This document shows positions 1-12,100 of a stretch of DNA of 64,000 nucleotides, one piece after another (position 1 is the first letter of the stretch; the number at the start of each line of letters is the position of its first letter). Origin of the DNA: Sclerotinia nivalis (Eukaryota > Ascomycota > Leotiomycetes > Helotiales > Sclerotiniaceae); contig JAPEIS010000002.1 in NCBI GenBank assembly GCA_029531795.1, positions 2,356,001-2,420,000 on the forward strand, read 5' to 3'. The notes below the pieces were generated by a model that saw only the letters and a program-made list of their open reading frames with translations, was not told the DNA's origin and did not search any database. Position numbers and translations under genes: made by a program.

Positions 1-1261
1 TAAAATAAGATATATTCCTATATCGAATTCTGTTCTTTTTCGTTAAGATCAATAGTAAAGTTGTATTTCTCTTTCAAACCCTTATAAGTTTATTCTGTGA
101 GCTTAAGATCGCTTATAACGATTAAATAGTTAGCTGTAGTTATAGTTTCGTAGTATATAATTGTATAATATATATAATAAAAATAAAGAGTTGAAAAGAA
201 TAAGGTTTTTGAAAAAAAAAAAGGTTGTGTATTTTGATAATGATAATCGACAGTGAGATTGATAATGTGTAGTACAAAATGGATGTGGCGTTTCGAAAAA
301 AATTTTTAAAGATATTCGAAAGGTTGTTAGAATAAAGAGATTGTATCAATTGTAAAGGTTGAATATAGTGTAGTAGTACGAAAATTTGAGAAGATTGAGA
401 CGAAGTAATCGAAATTCTATTAAAAATAATACAATTCGAAGAAGATTTATTATTTAGTGATACTTCATTAAAGGTAAATCAAAATAGATTGCGATATAAT
501 ATAAAGAATAATCTCCGAATTAGATTTTTGTAGTAAAAATGTATTCAAAATGTATCTGAAAAATAAATTGATTGTAGTATAATAACGGAAGTAATATTTT
601 CGAAGATTTTTGAATAAAAAATTGAGCGAAATGAATTGAAATGAATCGAAAGATTTCGGGATGGCGTATATACTGAGGTTGTAATAGCTTTCGGCCTTTT
701 TGATTGGTCGAATAAAGAGAAAATGGATTGAATTCGAATAAGGAAGAAAGTAGATAGTAGAATTCAAATAGATAATAATAGTAGATATGAAAAATTGAAA
801 TTATTCAGAATTTTCGTAATGATAGTTTGAAATTTGAATCGATTCGAGTTCGAAAAATAGTAAATTTGAAATAGGATTTTGAAGAAGGGGATTGATAATA
901 ATACAAATAATGTATAAAAGAGAGTTGAGGTATTATAAAGATCATTATCGAATAGAAAAATGAGGTTATTCAGAGTTTTGAAAAAGATTTTGAAAATGGT
1001 CTAATTTATAATCACTAATTAGTATCGATACGATTTCGTAATCGTCGTATCTGATAGAAATGATCAAAACGTTTATGATTATATTGAAGTTATTCACAAA
1101 AGAGATTCCTATGAGGGCACTTGGATTACTATACAATTGACCCCTAAATTAAAGGTTATATTGTACATCAAGGTTCGAAAAAACCATCGAATACGAATGG
1201 CCTCAATATAGAAGCCTTCGCTTAAATGAGGATCATATACTTTAAGAGCACGTGAATACCA
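1..1261. other. Unidentified sequence interrupting element C2
   Basis: The C2 element to the right can be followed to about 1262 by comparison with C3 (near 60390) and then similarity stops abruptly. The right edge of this block reads GTGAATACCA followed by ATATA, as expected for an LTR ending in CA with a 5-bp target, but the other end and the second target copy lie outside the window. Short open stretches occur on the minus strand (140-349, 468-767 and 1109-1321), but I recognise no domain in them. The piece at 1109-1321 is partly C2 sequence joined to this block. It is probably part of another transposon. Confidence 0.4.
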
Positions 1262-1262
1262 A

Positions 1263-3960
1263 TATAAATATTCGTCGTTAGGATTAGAATTATCAAATCG
1301 ATCCTTCCATCGATAATTCAAAGCATTTAACCAAATTGCTTTAGTTCTTAATCGATAAACAATTCGGAAATTGTATTGAGATAGGAATTTTGATTATTAT
1401 ATTTGATATTGATTTAATACTTTCGTTATTATAAAGTATTCTAGATTCTTATAATCAATCAAGATTTCGAATTTCTATTGAGATCTTTGTAATCTTAATT
1501 GCTATTCCTTTATTGATTTAATAATAACTAATAGTTTTTTATTATAAATCTTATAATTACATTTAATAGCTGAATATTTCGAAGAAAAGTATATTATTGA
1601 TTGTAAAACGTTGTTATTATTGTATTAAGAAAGTACTCTTTTCGAAATTCAATCCGAAGTATCTATTTTCAATACAGTTTTTTTATTGTAGTTAAAATAA
1701 ACAAATACTGAAATTATTGTAAATGTATTTTTTAGATTCTCGAATATTACTATATAATCGTTCTTCTATTGTTAATCTATTTCTTTCTGTAAAAGATCAT
1801 TTAAAGGATAATAGATCTTTGAAAAATCTTTTATAAATCGACGATAAAAATTCGTGAAGCCAAGAAATCATTATAAATCTTTGATAAACATTAATTATAC
1901 CTAAAAGATAATAAATGATACTTTATTTTAATTTATTTTTATACCTTTAATTATGATTATAAGGTTTAAATATTTTGTAGAAATTGTTTCGAATTTGTAT
2001 TTATTAATATCGATTTATAAGCTAGCATCTTACAATTTCCGGATTGTATTATGAATATATTCTTGGTGTTAATTCTTATCTTCGAAGTATATAAGAATGT
2101 CGTCGAGGTATACAGTGTAGTATTTATTCAGTTCGTTAAATAAAGTATGATTAATATAGTGTTGGAATGATACTAGTATATTATAAAAACCAAAAGGTAT
2201 AATTAATGATTCGAATAATTCAAATTGAGTAATGAAAGCAGTTTTCCATTTGTTACTCTCTACAATACAAAGTTTGTTGAAAGTAGCAATAATATCTAAT
2301 TTGGTATAGATTTTTGTATTACAAAAAATATTTAAAGTTTCTTGAACAATTGATAAAAAATATCGGTTTTTAATAATAATATTGTTTAAATTATAATAAT
2401 CCTGATAGATACAAATCTTTCTGTTAGATTTGATTACTAAAAGTAATAGAGCTGCATTTTATAATCTTGATTTTTGAATGAAATTTTTGATAAGGTTATT
2501 GTCGATTCATTTTCGAATTATCTTTAATTCGAAAAAGGATAAAGAATGATTTTTGAAATATAAAAGTTCTTTTCTAAACATTAATTCTATTTTGTAATTC
2601 TATGCTTGATATAGAGGAAGTGTATCTATGTGGCGAGGTAGGAAAGCAAATAACTTGTTTTGAAGTTACAAAAAGAGTTTTTCTTTAATCTTGTTATTGT
2701 TGAATAATGATTTGCTATTGAAGAATTTCTCGATATCCATTTCTGTTATTTTTCGAAAGTGTTTTAGTTGATAACAATAATAAACAAAATTATAAAGTTT
2801 CGGAGATATTTTAATTAATATATTAGCGATATTGCCTTTTCCATATAGTATATCTTTGAAATCTTATTTCTGAAAAGCTAAGACTATTGTTATTTTATAT
2901 AAATGTTTTTATCGGATAATCTCTTTTGTTTGATTTAATTCCTTTTATATAAAGTATATAATCTTTATTTTATTTTGTTAGCAAAAAGATATAAAACTAG
3001 TAGTTTGTAATCAATAGATATTATTTAAATCTAGTTTTATATTGGAAATGATCTCGATTTGCTTTTTTGGGATTGAGATTGATAACAATAATAAAGATTT
3101 ATTCTTTGGTATTGATTTCGATTAATATTGTTCAGTAATCTTTTATATAGATTTGTATTGAATGGAATATTGATTTGATATCATTTGTATTTGAAACAAT
3201 ACTCTTTTATTATAAATTCTTGTACAATAATGATTTATATCGGATGTTAAAGTCTTATCGATTTGCAAATCGATTTTAGAGTTTTTTATTGATTTATAAT
3301 TTTCGTCTATGGAAACCGATTCATTGTAGTTTTGCTCCGATGGTTTTTTTAAGATCGTTCTAAAATTTTGAATATATATTTCGTCGTTTTCGTTTTTATC
3401 TTCGATAAATAATGATAAATATCAGAAAGAATTCTTCTTTGTACTAAAAAGGAAAGTTTTAATTAGAGGTAATATATCAAGGATTTTGTCGATAATTGAT
3501 TTTGTAGATATACTACTTTTGTATATTTGATTTGTATATATTAACGAAAGGATTGTTGATGTTTATATTAGATCGAATATACTATAAAAACAACAATGTA
3601 TTATATAATATTGAAAATTGAAAGAGAAAATTATATTCTGTCAATTTATATATAGATTATAGTATTGTAATTATAATAGCCCGAAAATAACTAAAGTTTC
3701 TTTGGAAAGTTTTGTAACGAAGAATAATTATATTTCTTTATATTATCTTATCGTTATATCCATTACAAAATAATCAATAATGATATTTGTAATGTTTTCA
3801 TTTGCTAAACAGAGTTCGTAACGATATAGTAAGAGTCGAGTTGGGATATTGTTTTGATCAACAAAAGAACAATCAACGAATGCTTTTCTTGAATATCCAT
3901 TATCAATCAAATTGATTATATTGAAAAAAGAAGAATGTATTGAAAATATAATGATTTGAA
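1263..3960 (-). pseudogene. C2 pol remnant: protease, reverse transcriptase, RNase H (family C)
   Basis: Read on the minus strand, a degraded pol follows gag. A retropepsin-like region lies near 3900-3650 and aligns with the A1 protease region (ELCLANENITNIIIDYFV against KLRLADGKVANRITEYFV). The reverse transcriptase lies near 2510-2040, with the blocks CIYQDYYNLNN, KNRYFLSIVQETL and KLDIIATFNKL. The catalytic motif YLDD at 2099-2110 is intact, which is rare in this window. RNase H lies near 1680-1340 (YDKELLVIIKS). The frame is broken by many stops. The integrase and chromodomain expected next are absent because the element is interrupted at about 1262. Confidence 0.75.
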
Positions 3961-4019
3961 CAAATAAAGATTTACTATTTATAAAATTAAACTGTAAAGG
4001 TTTTTTGTTAATTATTGTT

Positions 4020-5300
4020 TATTATATTCATTCTATATCCTTTGATAACCTCTACAAACGATTTGTTGTAGAGATTAAACTTTTCTCGAATACTCTTGGA
4101 TAGATATAAATAATAATGATATTATATTACAAGAAGGTATATTTGATACACTTTCTGATGATATTAATACTTCTTCTTCAATGAATCTGATGAATGTATT
4201 AAAATATTATTGCTAATGATTATTGTAATCTTGATAATGATCTTATTGAAAACTTCTACGATCAATTGGATTAAAGGGGTGGTATTGTTGAATTTGAGGC
4301 TATACTTGATATCCTTCTCGTTAGTAGCCATCTCGATTGATTGAATTGTTTGGATGGTATTATTGGTTTTGATATAATTGATGATTATCTTTCAAATAAC
4401 TATTTTCACGGGAAATATCTTTGTATTCGTTTATATTTCTTATAATATCAATTTGTTTCTTTGTTTTACAATCTACAACTCAATGATTAGATTGTTTATA
4501 GAAATAGTATAGATTATAAAGGTATTTGCATTCTCTTTGTATTTATTTCAAGGTTCTAATTGTATCGAGATCTATAAGATCGTTTTGGATATAAAATTGT
4601 TGGAAGTTGCTGAGTCAGCATCCTGTTCGCCGTATAACCTCATATATAAGCTTTCCATAGAACCTACACTATAATAAGAACTACACACACTTGCAACTCT
4701 ACATTTCGTATTCCAACAAAAATACTGATAATACTTATCGTTAAATATAAATTGAATTAAATCTCGAAAAATTTGTATTGTAATATTCGTTATCCCGATA
4801 ATTTTGGTTTTATACTTGGAACTTTTTTCTTTATCTTTTAGTATTAATAAATTCGCAAAAGTTTGAATCGTTTTTTATCAATACTTTCAATTCATCAATA
4901 ACTTTTTGTTTCATTGCAAGGATTATTTTTTCAAGGAATCTTTTCATTAAATATACCCAAATATTCTAATTATAAAAAAATATAAAAAAATAGGATTTTT
5001 TCGTTCATTTTGAATTTGTTGAATTTAATTACTGTTTTATATTCAGTATCAATTGAAATATAAAAACCATTGAGTTTTTTCAGAAATACATCTACAATAA
5101 TAAATTCCAATGTATTATTTATAATTTCTTCTATATCCTTTTGTTTTTTTTAAAAGAGAAACTATATATAACAATTTCTTTTATTCTATATCGAAAACTA
5201 CAGAATCGCTTTTTCAATAGATATATAAACCTATCTTCCAATCTTTATATTCGTTTTATCGGATCAAAAAACCTGTTTTTTCATCTTTGAACGATTCAGA
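4020..5300 (-). pseudogene. C2 gag remnant (family C)
   Basis: A Ty3/gypsy capsid (Gag) remnant on the minus strand, upstream of pol. The segment AMKQKVIDELKVLIKNDSN near 4910-4830, followed by CEFINTKR, aligns with A1 Gag (TMKQKVTIPFRILVISNSN) and with C3 near 49650-49740. A downstream stretch (KKFQV and NQNYRDNEYYN) matches A1 KKFSIWNQNLYDTEYYN. The frame has many stops and is split by a 121-bp solo LTR at 4598-4718. The boundaries are approximate, because neither the start codon nor the gag-pol junction can be placed with confidence. Confidence 0.55.
4598..4718. repeat. Solo LTR, copia-like, 121 bp, TSD AAAAT
   Basis: A discrete 121-bp unit starting TGTTGGAAG and ending TTCCAACA, so the ends are an inverted repeat with the TG...CA of an LTR. 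It is flanked by a perfect 5-bp duplication AAAAT (4593-4597 and 4719-4723). TGTTGGAA is a very common terminus of Ty1/copia LTRs. The unit is richer in GC than its surroundings and contains TATATAAG. It interrupts the gag remnant of C2. No matching second LTR is in the window, so this is a solo LTR, or less likely a very short non-autonomous retroelement. The orientation is unknown. Confidence 0.85.
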
Positions 5301-5810
5301 ATTCTTTATAGTTTGTTGTAATCGATAGATTGATATAGTAGAGTTTGTACCGATAAATGATTAATCAAATTATTCCCGAAAAGCAAAATTCTGAATTATT
5401 AATCTTGTATTAATTATATTGTTTAATTGTAGATCTCTTCGTAGTATATATATTTCTTATCGGTATTGCTCTACTTGAGCTAGTATCCATTCTATGAAAT
5501 TGAACAAATATTGTATATATACGATAACTTCAAAATTCTGTATATTGATAAATATATTAGAAACAAGAATTGGATCTTTAAGATCTCTATCTCCAATATT
5601 GAAAAGCTTATATATAAGCTATTAGTAATTAGAGAAAACAGATTTAATATACTCTCGGAACTCGGGCATTATCTTTGAATAGGCTAAGGGTATCGATAGT
5701 TCTAATGGAATTGATTGAATAGTATCCGATATAATAATGGATTATTTAAAACAGTCTTAAAAATTGAAATATAATTGTAGGATCTTTGATTTCGATTGTA
5801 TAACGATGTA

Positions 5811-7134
5811 AGAGTTCTGGCCCTTACTCACCGCACACTCTTCAATTTTCACCTATAATTTTTAAAATTTAATAATAAATCAACACTATAATATTTTTTA
5901 TTGAAAATCTAAATAATCATTAATTAATAGTAGTCAATCCTTTCATTCCAATTACATTCTCTAATTTATAAGTTAATCTTTCGATATATAATCTGAAATC
6001 TAAAGGATCAAATATCTCCTACAATCTTTTCAACTCCTTCTTCAATTCCTCAATAGAAGTAGATATAAATAATAATTTTTTTAGTTCCTTCTTTATCCAA
6101 CGCTACATTTTCTCGACTGGATTGAGATTTGATGAAGAGGGGGACCATTGAAAACCTCTAATTTTATATTCTAATCGAATTATTCTAATATATTTCAAAT
6201 GAATCTTTACACTATCCTCTATAAATATATATTCAGATTCTAATTCATCAAATAAAAAGAAGATGATTGAAATAAGGACCTGATCTCGATATACTATCGA
6301 ATTGACGTCTTTTTCATCTTCATTTTTCTTCAAAAAGATTAATGAAGATTTATAATTCCAATCAAAAGCTCTTTATATTATTACAAAGGTCCTTCCTAGC
6401 CTATATATTGATTTAATACAATTACTATATCTCTTTTCTTCAATTCGATGAATCATTCATATCCTACTATGTTTCCCTAACTCAAAAATGCTTTCGTTCG
6501 ATTATATAACCTTCCTTCAATTACCCCCCCTAGATTAATCGACAACGATATCACTAATCCTCTATCAATGATGTGATAATGTAAAATCTAGTCTTCTTTT
6601 TGTTTACTGTTTCGAAATAAATAGTCTAGGATATACTATACAACGTTTATAGTCATACCAATATAGCTTTCGATGAATCGTACAGACCGAAACTTGAATA
6701 CCAAATATATATTTCATCTACTCAAAAATCATCCTTCTTCCCCTTCAATCTTTCACTAATTCTCTTATAATTCGTCGAATCTCTTTAACAATCATTATAA
6801 AAAATCGATAAACCTTTTCTTTACAAGTAATTCTATATAAATTCGATTTAATAATACCTCTTGCAATACTTCGAGGTATACCCAAAATTTTTTCGATCCA
6901 CCTTTATGATTTCCCGATCTCTCTAGCCTGAAATATTCTAGCTCGACAAGTAGTACCCCAATTCTCATGAAATTTATGATTATCATTTCTATCATTAAAA
7001 AGAATAATCATTTTGATTTTGAATGGAAAATAATGAAGATTAGAATTTTAATGAATTATTTATATTGAAGGAGTCAGAAATAAGATGGGGATTATTTCTT
7101 GCTTAACTGTGCGGTGAGAAGATTCCAGAACTCT
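5811..7134 (-). mobile_element. Tc1/mariner DNA transposon, 1324 bp, copy 1
   Basis: Terminal inverted repeats of about 26 bp begin AGAGTTCTGG and share CTCACCGCAC at both ends (5811-5837 and 7108-7134). The element is flanked by a TA duplication (5809-5810 and 7135-7136). It contains one transposase remnant on the minus strand. The insertion is proven by an empty site: the same C-family leader, uninterrupted at TA, is present in C1 (about 33305-33325) and C3 (about 48750). A related copy starts at 63389. Confidence 0.95.
5920..7011 (-). pseudogene. Tc1/mariner transposase pseudogene (DDE superfamily)
   Basis: A cut-and-paste transposase of about 363 codons, a usual length for Tc1/mariner. 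The likely start is the ATG at 7011-7009, giving MIILFNDRNDN, which matches MDIQFNDRDDN of the second copy. The N-terminal half is the helix-turn-helix DNA-binding region. The C-terminal catalytic half ends with the hallmark block SPSSSNLNPVEKM, corresponding to the family SPDLNPIENVW, followed by a stop where tryptophan is expected. Further stops replace W, Q or R codons, for example just before RWIEKI. There is no sign of activity. The stop codon is at 5920-5922. Confidence 0.85.
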
Positions 7135-7147
7135 TAGTACTGATTAA

Positions 7148-7195
7148 ATCGAGATCTAGGTCTGAATCTGAATCTGAATCTAAGTCTAAATCTGG
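7148..7195 (-). repeat. Degenerate hexanucleotide tandem repeat in the C2 leader (part 1)
   Basis: Tandem 6-mers of the form NNRTCT (GAATCT, AAGTCT, AAATCT, GGGTCT). The array resumes in perfect hexamer phase at 26799-26815 after B0 and one target copy are removed. The same array lies at 33245-33300 (C1) and 48673-48745 (C3), so it is a feature of the family C leader between the 5' LTR and gag. Confidence 0.8.
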
Positions 7196-7200
7196 GTCTA

Positions 7201-7444
7201 TATAACGATCCTGTATTAATGCCTTAGGCCATTCTTTATTTTATTCTTTGATCTTTTTCGAAGGGATCAAAAGGCCCCAGGATTGTCTTGCATTTATTTC
7301 ACTTTGTATTCGCTTAGATTTTGATCCCTTTCGAGAGAATTATAAAAGATTCAACTTTATTATCTTTTGTACAAAAATTTGTTATTCTTTAATATAGATT
7401 AATTGATTCATTCTATTATGTCTTGAATTAAGATTATTGTTATA
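7201..7444 (+). repeat. 5' LTR of B0 (244 bp)
   Basis: It starts TATAACGATC and ends ATTGTTATA, which are RIP-altered forms of the family termini TGTGACGAT and ATCGTCACA seen in other copies. It contains two palindromic blocks of the type TTTTGATCCYTTCGAAGGGA and a TATAAAAG box, so it probably carried the element promoter. The 3' partner is split by copia F. Confidence 0.9.
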
Positions 7445-7569
7445 TTATAACAAACTTATTAATATTTTTGAAAAAGATAGAATATCCTTTGAAAAGATTA
7501 GAATATTTAATTAGTTATATCTATAAAGATCATTGAACTAACAAAAGCTTTATATTTATTCCAATTAAT

Positions 7570-8630
7570 CTTTCCGAATTTCTATCGATATTATTATTAT
7601 ATCTATTCGATCAAGGAAACTCTATATTTTTCAATTTACAACTAAAGAGATCGCTATTATAAAACTACAAACCCAAATCGATCAGATTAAACAAAAGAAA
7701 GATCCTGAATTTGATATAAAAGTCGACAAAACAGTAGCTATAAGTTTACCCTTGTATTCACTAACTCGAAGAGAATTAGTTCCTTTTATAACCAGAACGA
7801 CAATTTATCAAAATTTACAAAAAGAAAACCAAAAAATCCAAGCTCAAAATCAGATTATACTAGAACAACTGGATCAGATTCATTTTGCTTTAGCTAGTTT
7901 TGTACAAAATGGATTACCTAATACAGATAACAATAAATCTATCTTCTATTTTAGAGTATACTAATGATACTTTCGACGAATTGAGAATCCCGATATTGTT
8001 ATCTCTAGCAATGAAAGAAGATCAGTATCTATAGTATTTCTCTATAGAAGATTCAATATAAGAATAAAAGATTCTGAACTCTTCAACAATAGAGTCAATC
8101 CTTTTTTCGAATTATAGAGACTCTTTGTAAAAGGAAAACTCTTGGATAATACAAATCACTATTTGGATGAAGATACAAAAGTTTGTATTATCTTCTGATG
8201 GATTATTGATGATATACAATAATATCTAAAGCCGAAAATGATCCGAAAGGAGTTTGTTATATACCAAAATGTTTTGGATTATTTAGATTCTATTTATCTT
8301 ATATCTAATCGATAGAAACTGACTATAAACGAATTCCGATTCCTGCGAATGGGAATTATAATTTTCCATTAGTTCTATATACAGTTCTTGGAATTCGCAG
8401 TAGAAGCTGATTAATCAGAAGATTTCTTTCGAAGAGAATTCATTTCGAAGCTCTTCTTTTCATTGAGAGTTGCGATGGTAGTTATTATAGATCTTTACTC
8501 TGATTTTTAGAGTTATATTAACCATCTAATGAATATGAATATAAAGATGTATATTGTGAATCAGAAATATATTGTTATAATTAGAAATCAAGCTCGAAAG
8601 AATCCTTTGTTTGACAATTGCATTAGAGGC
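7570..8630 (+). pseudogene. B0 gag remnant, N-terminal part
   Basis: This is the amino-terminal part of the family B Gag. The best-kept stretch, about 7620-7964, includes VDKTVAISLPLYSLTRRE and a coiled-coil-like segment rich in Gln, Lys and Leu (LQKENQKIQAQNQIILEQL). The capsid part that follows (8000-8630) has many stops. The gene is cut at 8630 by B1 and resumes at 15756. The same protein can be read in B3 (27560-28860) and B1 (minus strand). The true start codon is not clear. It is a Gag by position and homology within the family, not by a recognised motif. Confidence 0.6.
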
Positions 8631-8874
8631 TGTAACGATGGTCTTAATTCAAAGTATAATAGAATGAATCAATTAATCTATATTAGAGAATAACAAATTG
8701 TTATACAAAAGATAATGAAATTGAATCTTTTATGATCCTTTCGAAGGGGATCAAAACCTAAGCGAATATAGAGTGAAATAAATACAAGACAATCCTAAAG
8801 CATTTTGATCCTTTCAGAAAGGACCAAACAACAAAATAAAGAATGACCTAAGGCATTAATACAGGATCGTCACA
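8631..8874 (-). repeat. 3' LTR of B1 (244 bp)
   Basis: On the plus strand it reads TGTAACGATGG to GATCGTCACA. The right terminus GATCGTCACA keeps the family's un-mutated end (TGTGACGATC on the coding strand), and the left end preserves part of it. It matches the LTR at 15507-15750 over its whole length. Confidence 0.92.
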
Positions 8875-9124
8875 TCCCGATGCGAAACAGGTTCGTCCTG
8901 TGGGAGAAATGGATCTGTTCGTCGTTTGGGGCGGCGATTATCTGAGAGTCCTTTCTGCGGGGAGAACGGCGGACAGCGTTTTCCGCTTGCTCTGAGATTA
9001 TTGGTGCGTTAGGCCTTAAAGTGGGAAAGGCGGAAGGAGAGGAACGATCGTTGACGAAGTTATCTGAGAACAAAGTCGCAATAGCTCTTCGGAGCGAATT
9101 GAATAAACTACCCAGGAAATTCAT
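8870..9124 (-). CDS. 84-aa open frame at the 3' end of B1, GC-rich, function unknown
   Basis: A fully open frame from the ATG at 9124-9122 to a TGA that overlaps the first bases of the 3' LTR. The protein begins with a short hydrophobic, Phe/Leu-rich part (MNFLGSLFNSLRRAIATLF) and continues into a basic, Ser/Pro/Arg-rich tail (RRSPRRKDSQ). The frame stays open upstream to 9184. It lies after the chromodomain, where either a tail of Pol or a small extra 3' ORF would sit. The homologous B0 segment (about 20150-20560) is heavily RIP-mutated and closed. The base composition is strikingly different from everything around it. I do not recognise the protein. Confidence 0.45.
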   Translation of the reverse strand: MNFLGSLFNSLRRAIATLFSDNFVNDRSSPSAFPTLRPNAPIISEQAENAVRRSPRRKDSQIIAAPNDEQIHFSHRTNLFRIGM

Positions 9125-9189
9125 GAAACAAACAAACGATAGAAAAAGCAAAAACAATAAATGATTTTTCGAATGAATTATGAGTTAAT

Positions 9190-12100
9190 TACAATCTTCT
9201 TTTTGAAGGGAAAGAGAATAGATAAATAATTCTATTTAATTACTATATTTATAGATTTGTTATCTACAAATTCGTTATAATCGTCGTTATTATTCTTTTA
9301 AGCTTTTATTTATTCAGAAAAATGATTAGAAGGTTCTACAGCTTTAGGGTTTTGAATATGAAACTCTTGTATTTTGTATAAAGTGTATATAATATAAAAT
9401 CATTGTTGTATTCTATTTATTTTATTTTATATCGAATTTATCTGCAAAAGAATTTCGAAACTAAGATTTGTTGTATTTCGAATTCTGTATTTGCAACAAC
9501 TATAATAGAAGAAGAAGATTCGTTGTGTTATTCGGGAATAGAATTTTCTATAGCTTTTTGTAATTTATCGGGGGAGAAGATTTTATATATCTTTATATTT
9601 TCGAGAAGATCTAATCAATATAAATAGTTTATTTTTTCGAAAATATAGTATAGTTTTGTTATTTGTAGATCGAACTTATAGTTAGATCGTTCTGTAATGA
9701 AATTTCTAGTAGTAATATATATTTCATCTTCTATTTAGAAATCAATCGATTTTCGATAATAATCGATATTTTTCATTTTCTTTTATTATATTTTGAAAAG
9801 GATATCTTTGGTTATTTTTCAAATATTATATATATATTTGAAGAAATCTTGTATATTTGTATAATTTAGCTTCTTTATTATTGTATAAAGAATATTAGAA
9901 AAGGATTTGTTTTAATCGAAAAAAATAGTTGGAAAGTATCTGTTTTGCAATTCGAAAAAGGATATTCTTAAACTTTTGCAAGGTATAATAAATTATATAT
10001 AGTTTATTATATACAAAAATTCCGATTAATTATTTTGATAATAATTGATATAGGGTTGAAAATGTTGATCTAGGTATTGATTCATGATTTCGGTTTGTCT
10101 ATTTGTTTGAGAATAATAAATTGTAGATAGTTTTAATTTGATGTTTAGAATTTGTATAAATTCGTTTCAAAAGCTGGATATAAATTGTAGATCTCTATTG
10201 GATGTGATAATAGTTGGGGTATTTTTCTAATAATAGATATAATTTAGATATATTAAAATCATTTTTTGGATAATTATAGTATAATAGTAAGGAATATATA
10301 TTGATTGTTTTGATAGTTTATCGATAATTATAAAAACATTATTGTATTTATATTTATTTTTTGAAAATGATTTGAAATTCATTGATATATTTATTCAAAG
10401 TTTGATAGGGATAAGCAAAGAGTGCAAGAAATCAAATGTTTAGTTTTTTGGGATATGATAATTGTAATAAATGATACAATTATCGATATACTGATCGATA
10501 TAATCGATTATTCTTTTTCAAAAGTATTGTTTCTTTATAATCAATTTCGTTTTGGTTTTACTAAAATGAACTAAAGAGATTTGAGTATAGATTTCTTTTA
10601 TAAGATTAGTACAAAAATTATTTATATTGGATATAATTAATTGGTTTTTGTAAAGTAATAAATTATTATATATTGAATATCCTTTTTTCAAATTAGTTAT
10701 TAAATTATGTTCTAATTATATAAATAAATATATATAGTTAATTTATAGAATATGATTTATAAAATCAAGTTCTTCTATTTTAATAATTAGAATCGTAACT
10801 ATTTTCCTTTTTTTTATACTGAATTCGTTTAATATCTTTTTATTAAGAACTTTTGATGAAAGTAGGGTTTGGATATATTGTTTAGAATATAATGTTTTCT
10901 AGACTTTCATTTCCTAATTATAATAGTTTAAAATGTTTATTATAGTATTATTTACTTCTATTCAATATGATATCTTGAATTAGAAGTTTATTAGAATTTT
11001 AGATTATCTAGTTTATTATTGATTTAATGTTTTCTTCGTTATAAAATATTCTAAAGTTTTATGATTTGTTATAATTTTTATACAATAAAAAGACTCAATG
11101 AATTCTACCTTTCAAGTTTTGAAAACTTTGATAATAGTAAACATTTCTTTATCGAATATTATATAATTCATTTCGGCTAAAAGTATTGTTTTAATAAAGA
11201 AAGCGATAGAATATCATTGATTATTATTGTATAGTTGAGAAAACATTTCTCCGATAATATTATTTGAAGTATCAATTTTGATTATAGTTTATAGATATAA
11301 TTGATAATGCTTCAAAACAAAAATATAGAGTATTATCTTTTTAAAGTAATTGAAAATAATAATACAATTGCTATTTTAGATATATAAAAAATCTTTTTTT
11401 ATTAGATTATTGAACAGATGAGCGATTTATCCGAAATCTTGAATAAAGTGTTTATAAAAATTGCAAAACTCTAAAAAGAATTATACTTTTTTAATGTTTA
11501 TAAAAAAAATTTATTCTTTAACAATTTTAATTTTTTTGTAATCAATCTTTACTTTTTTTGTTAAGATAATGAAATCAAGGTATTTAGTTTTTTTGATATT
11601 GAATTTATATTTATTAATATCGGTTTATAATTTAGTATTATAAAAACAATTAAGAATTTGTAATATATATATTTTATATTTTGTTTCATTTTCGAAATAG
11701 ATCAAGATATTGTTTAGATAAATAATATAGATTATATCCAAAAGATTGAAAAGAATATTATTTATATAATATTGATAAGTAACAAAACTATTGGTTAATT
11801 CGAAAAGCAAGATTTTATATTTATAAATTCTATATTGTGTTTAGAATGTAATCAAGTTTTCGGAGTCGGAATGTATACGAATTTGATGGAATGTTTATTG
11901 AATATCCAACTTTGTAAATATCTTAGATTTTGAAATATATATTAGAGTTTTATCGATTAATAATAAAGAGTATTTGTTTCTTTTAGTAATAATATTGAAT
12001 TATCGAAAATCGATATATAAATGTAAATCATTATTTGATTTGAAAACAAAAAATATTGATGTAACAAATAAAAAGAAATTAATTTTAATAAAATCCTTTT

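Noticed and set aside
9403..9627. Plus-strand open frame, with similar ones at 32487-32714 (minus)
   Set aside because: Both are antisense shadows of the family B chromodomain region; the matching sense readings show the chromodomain.
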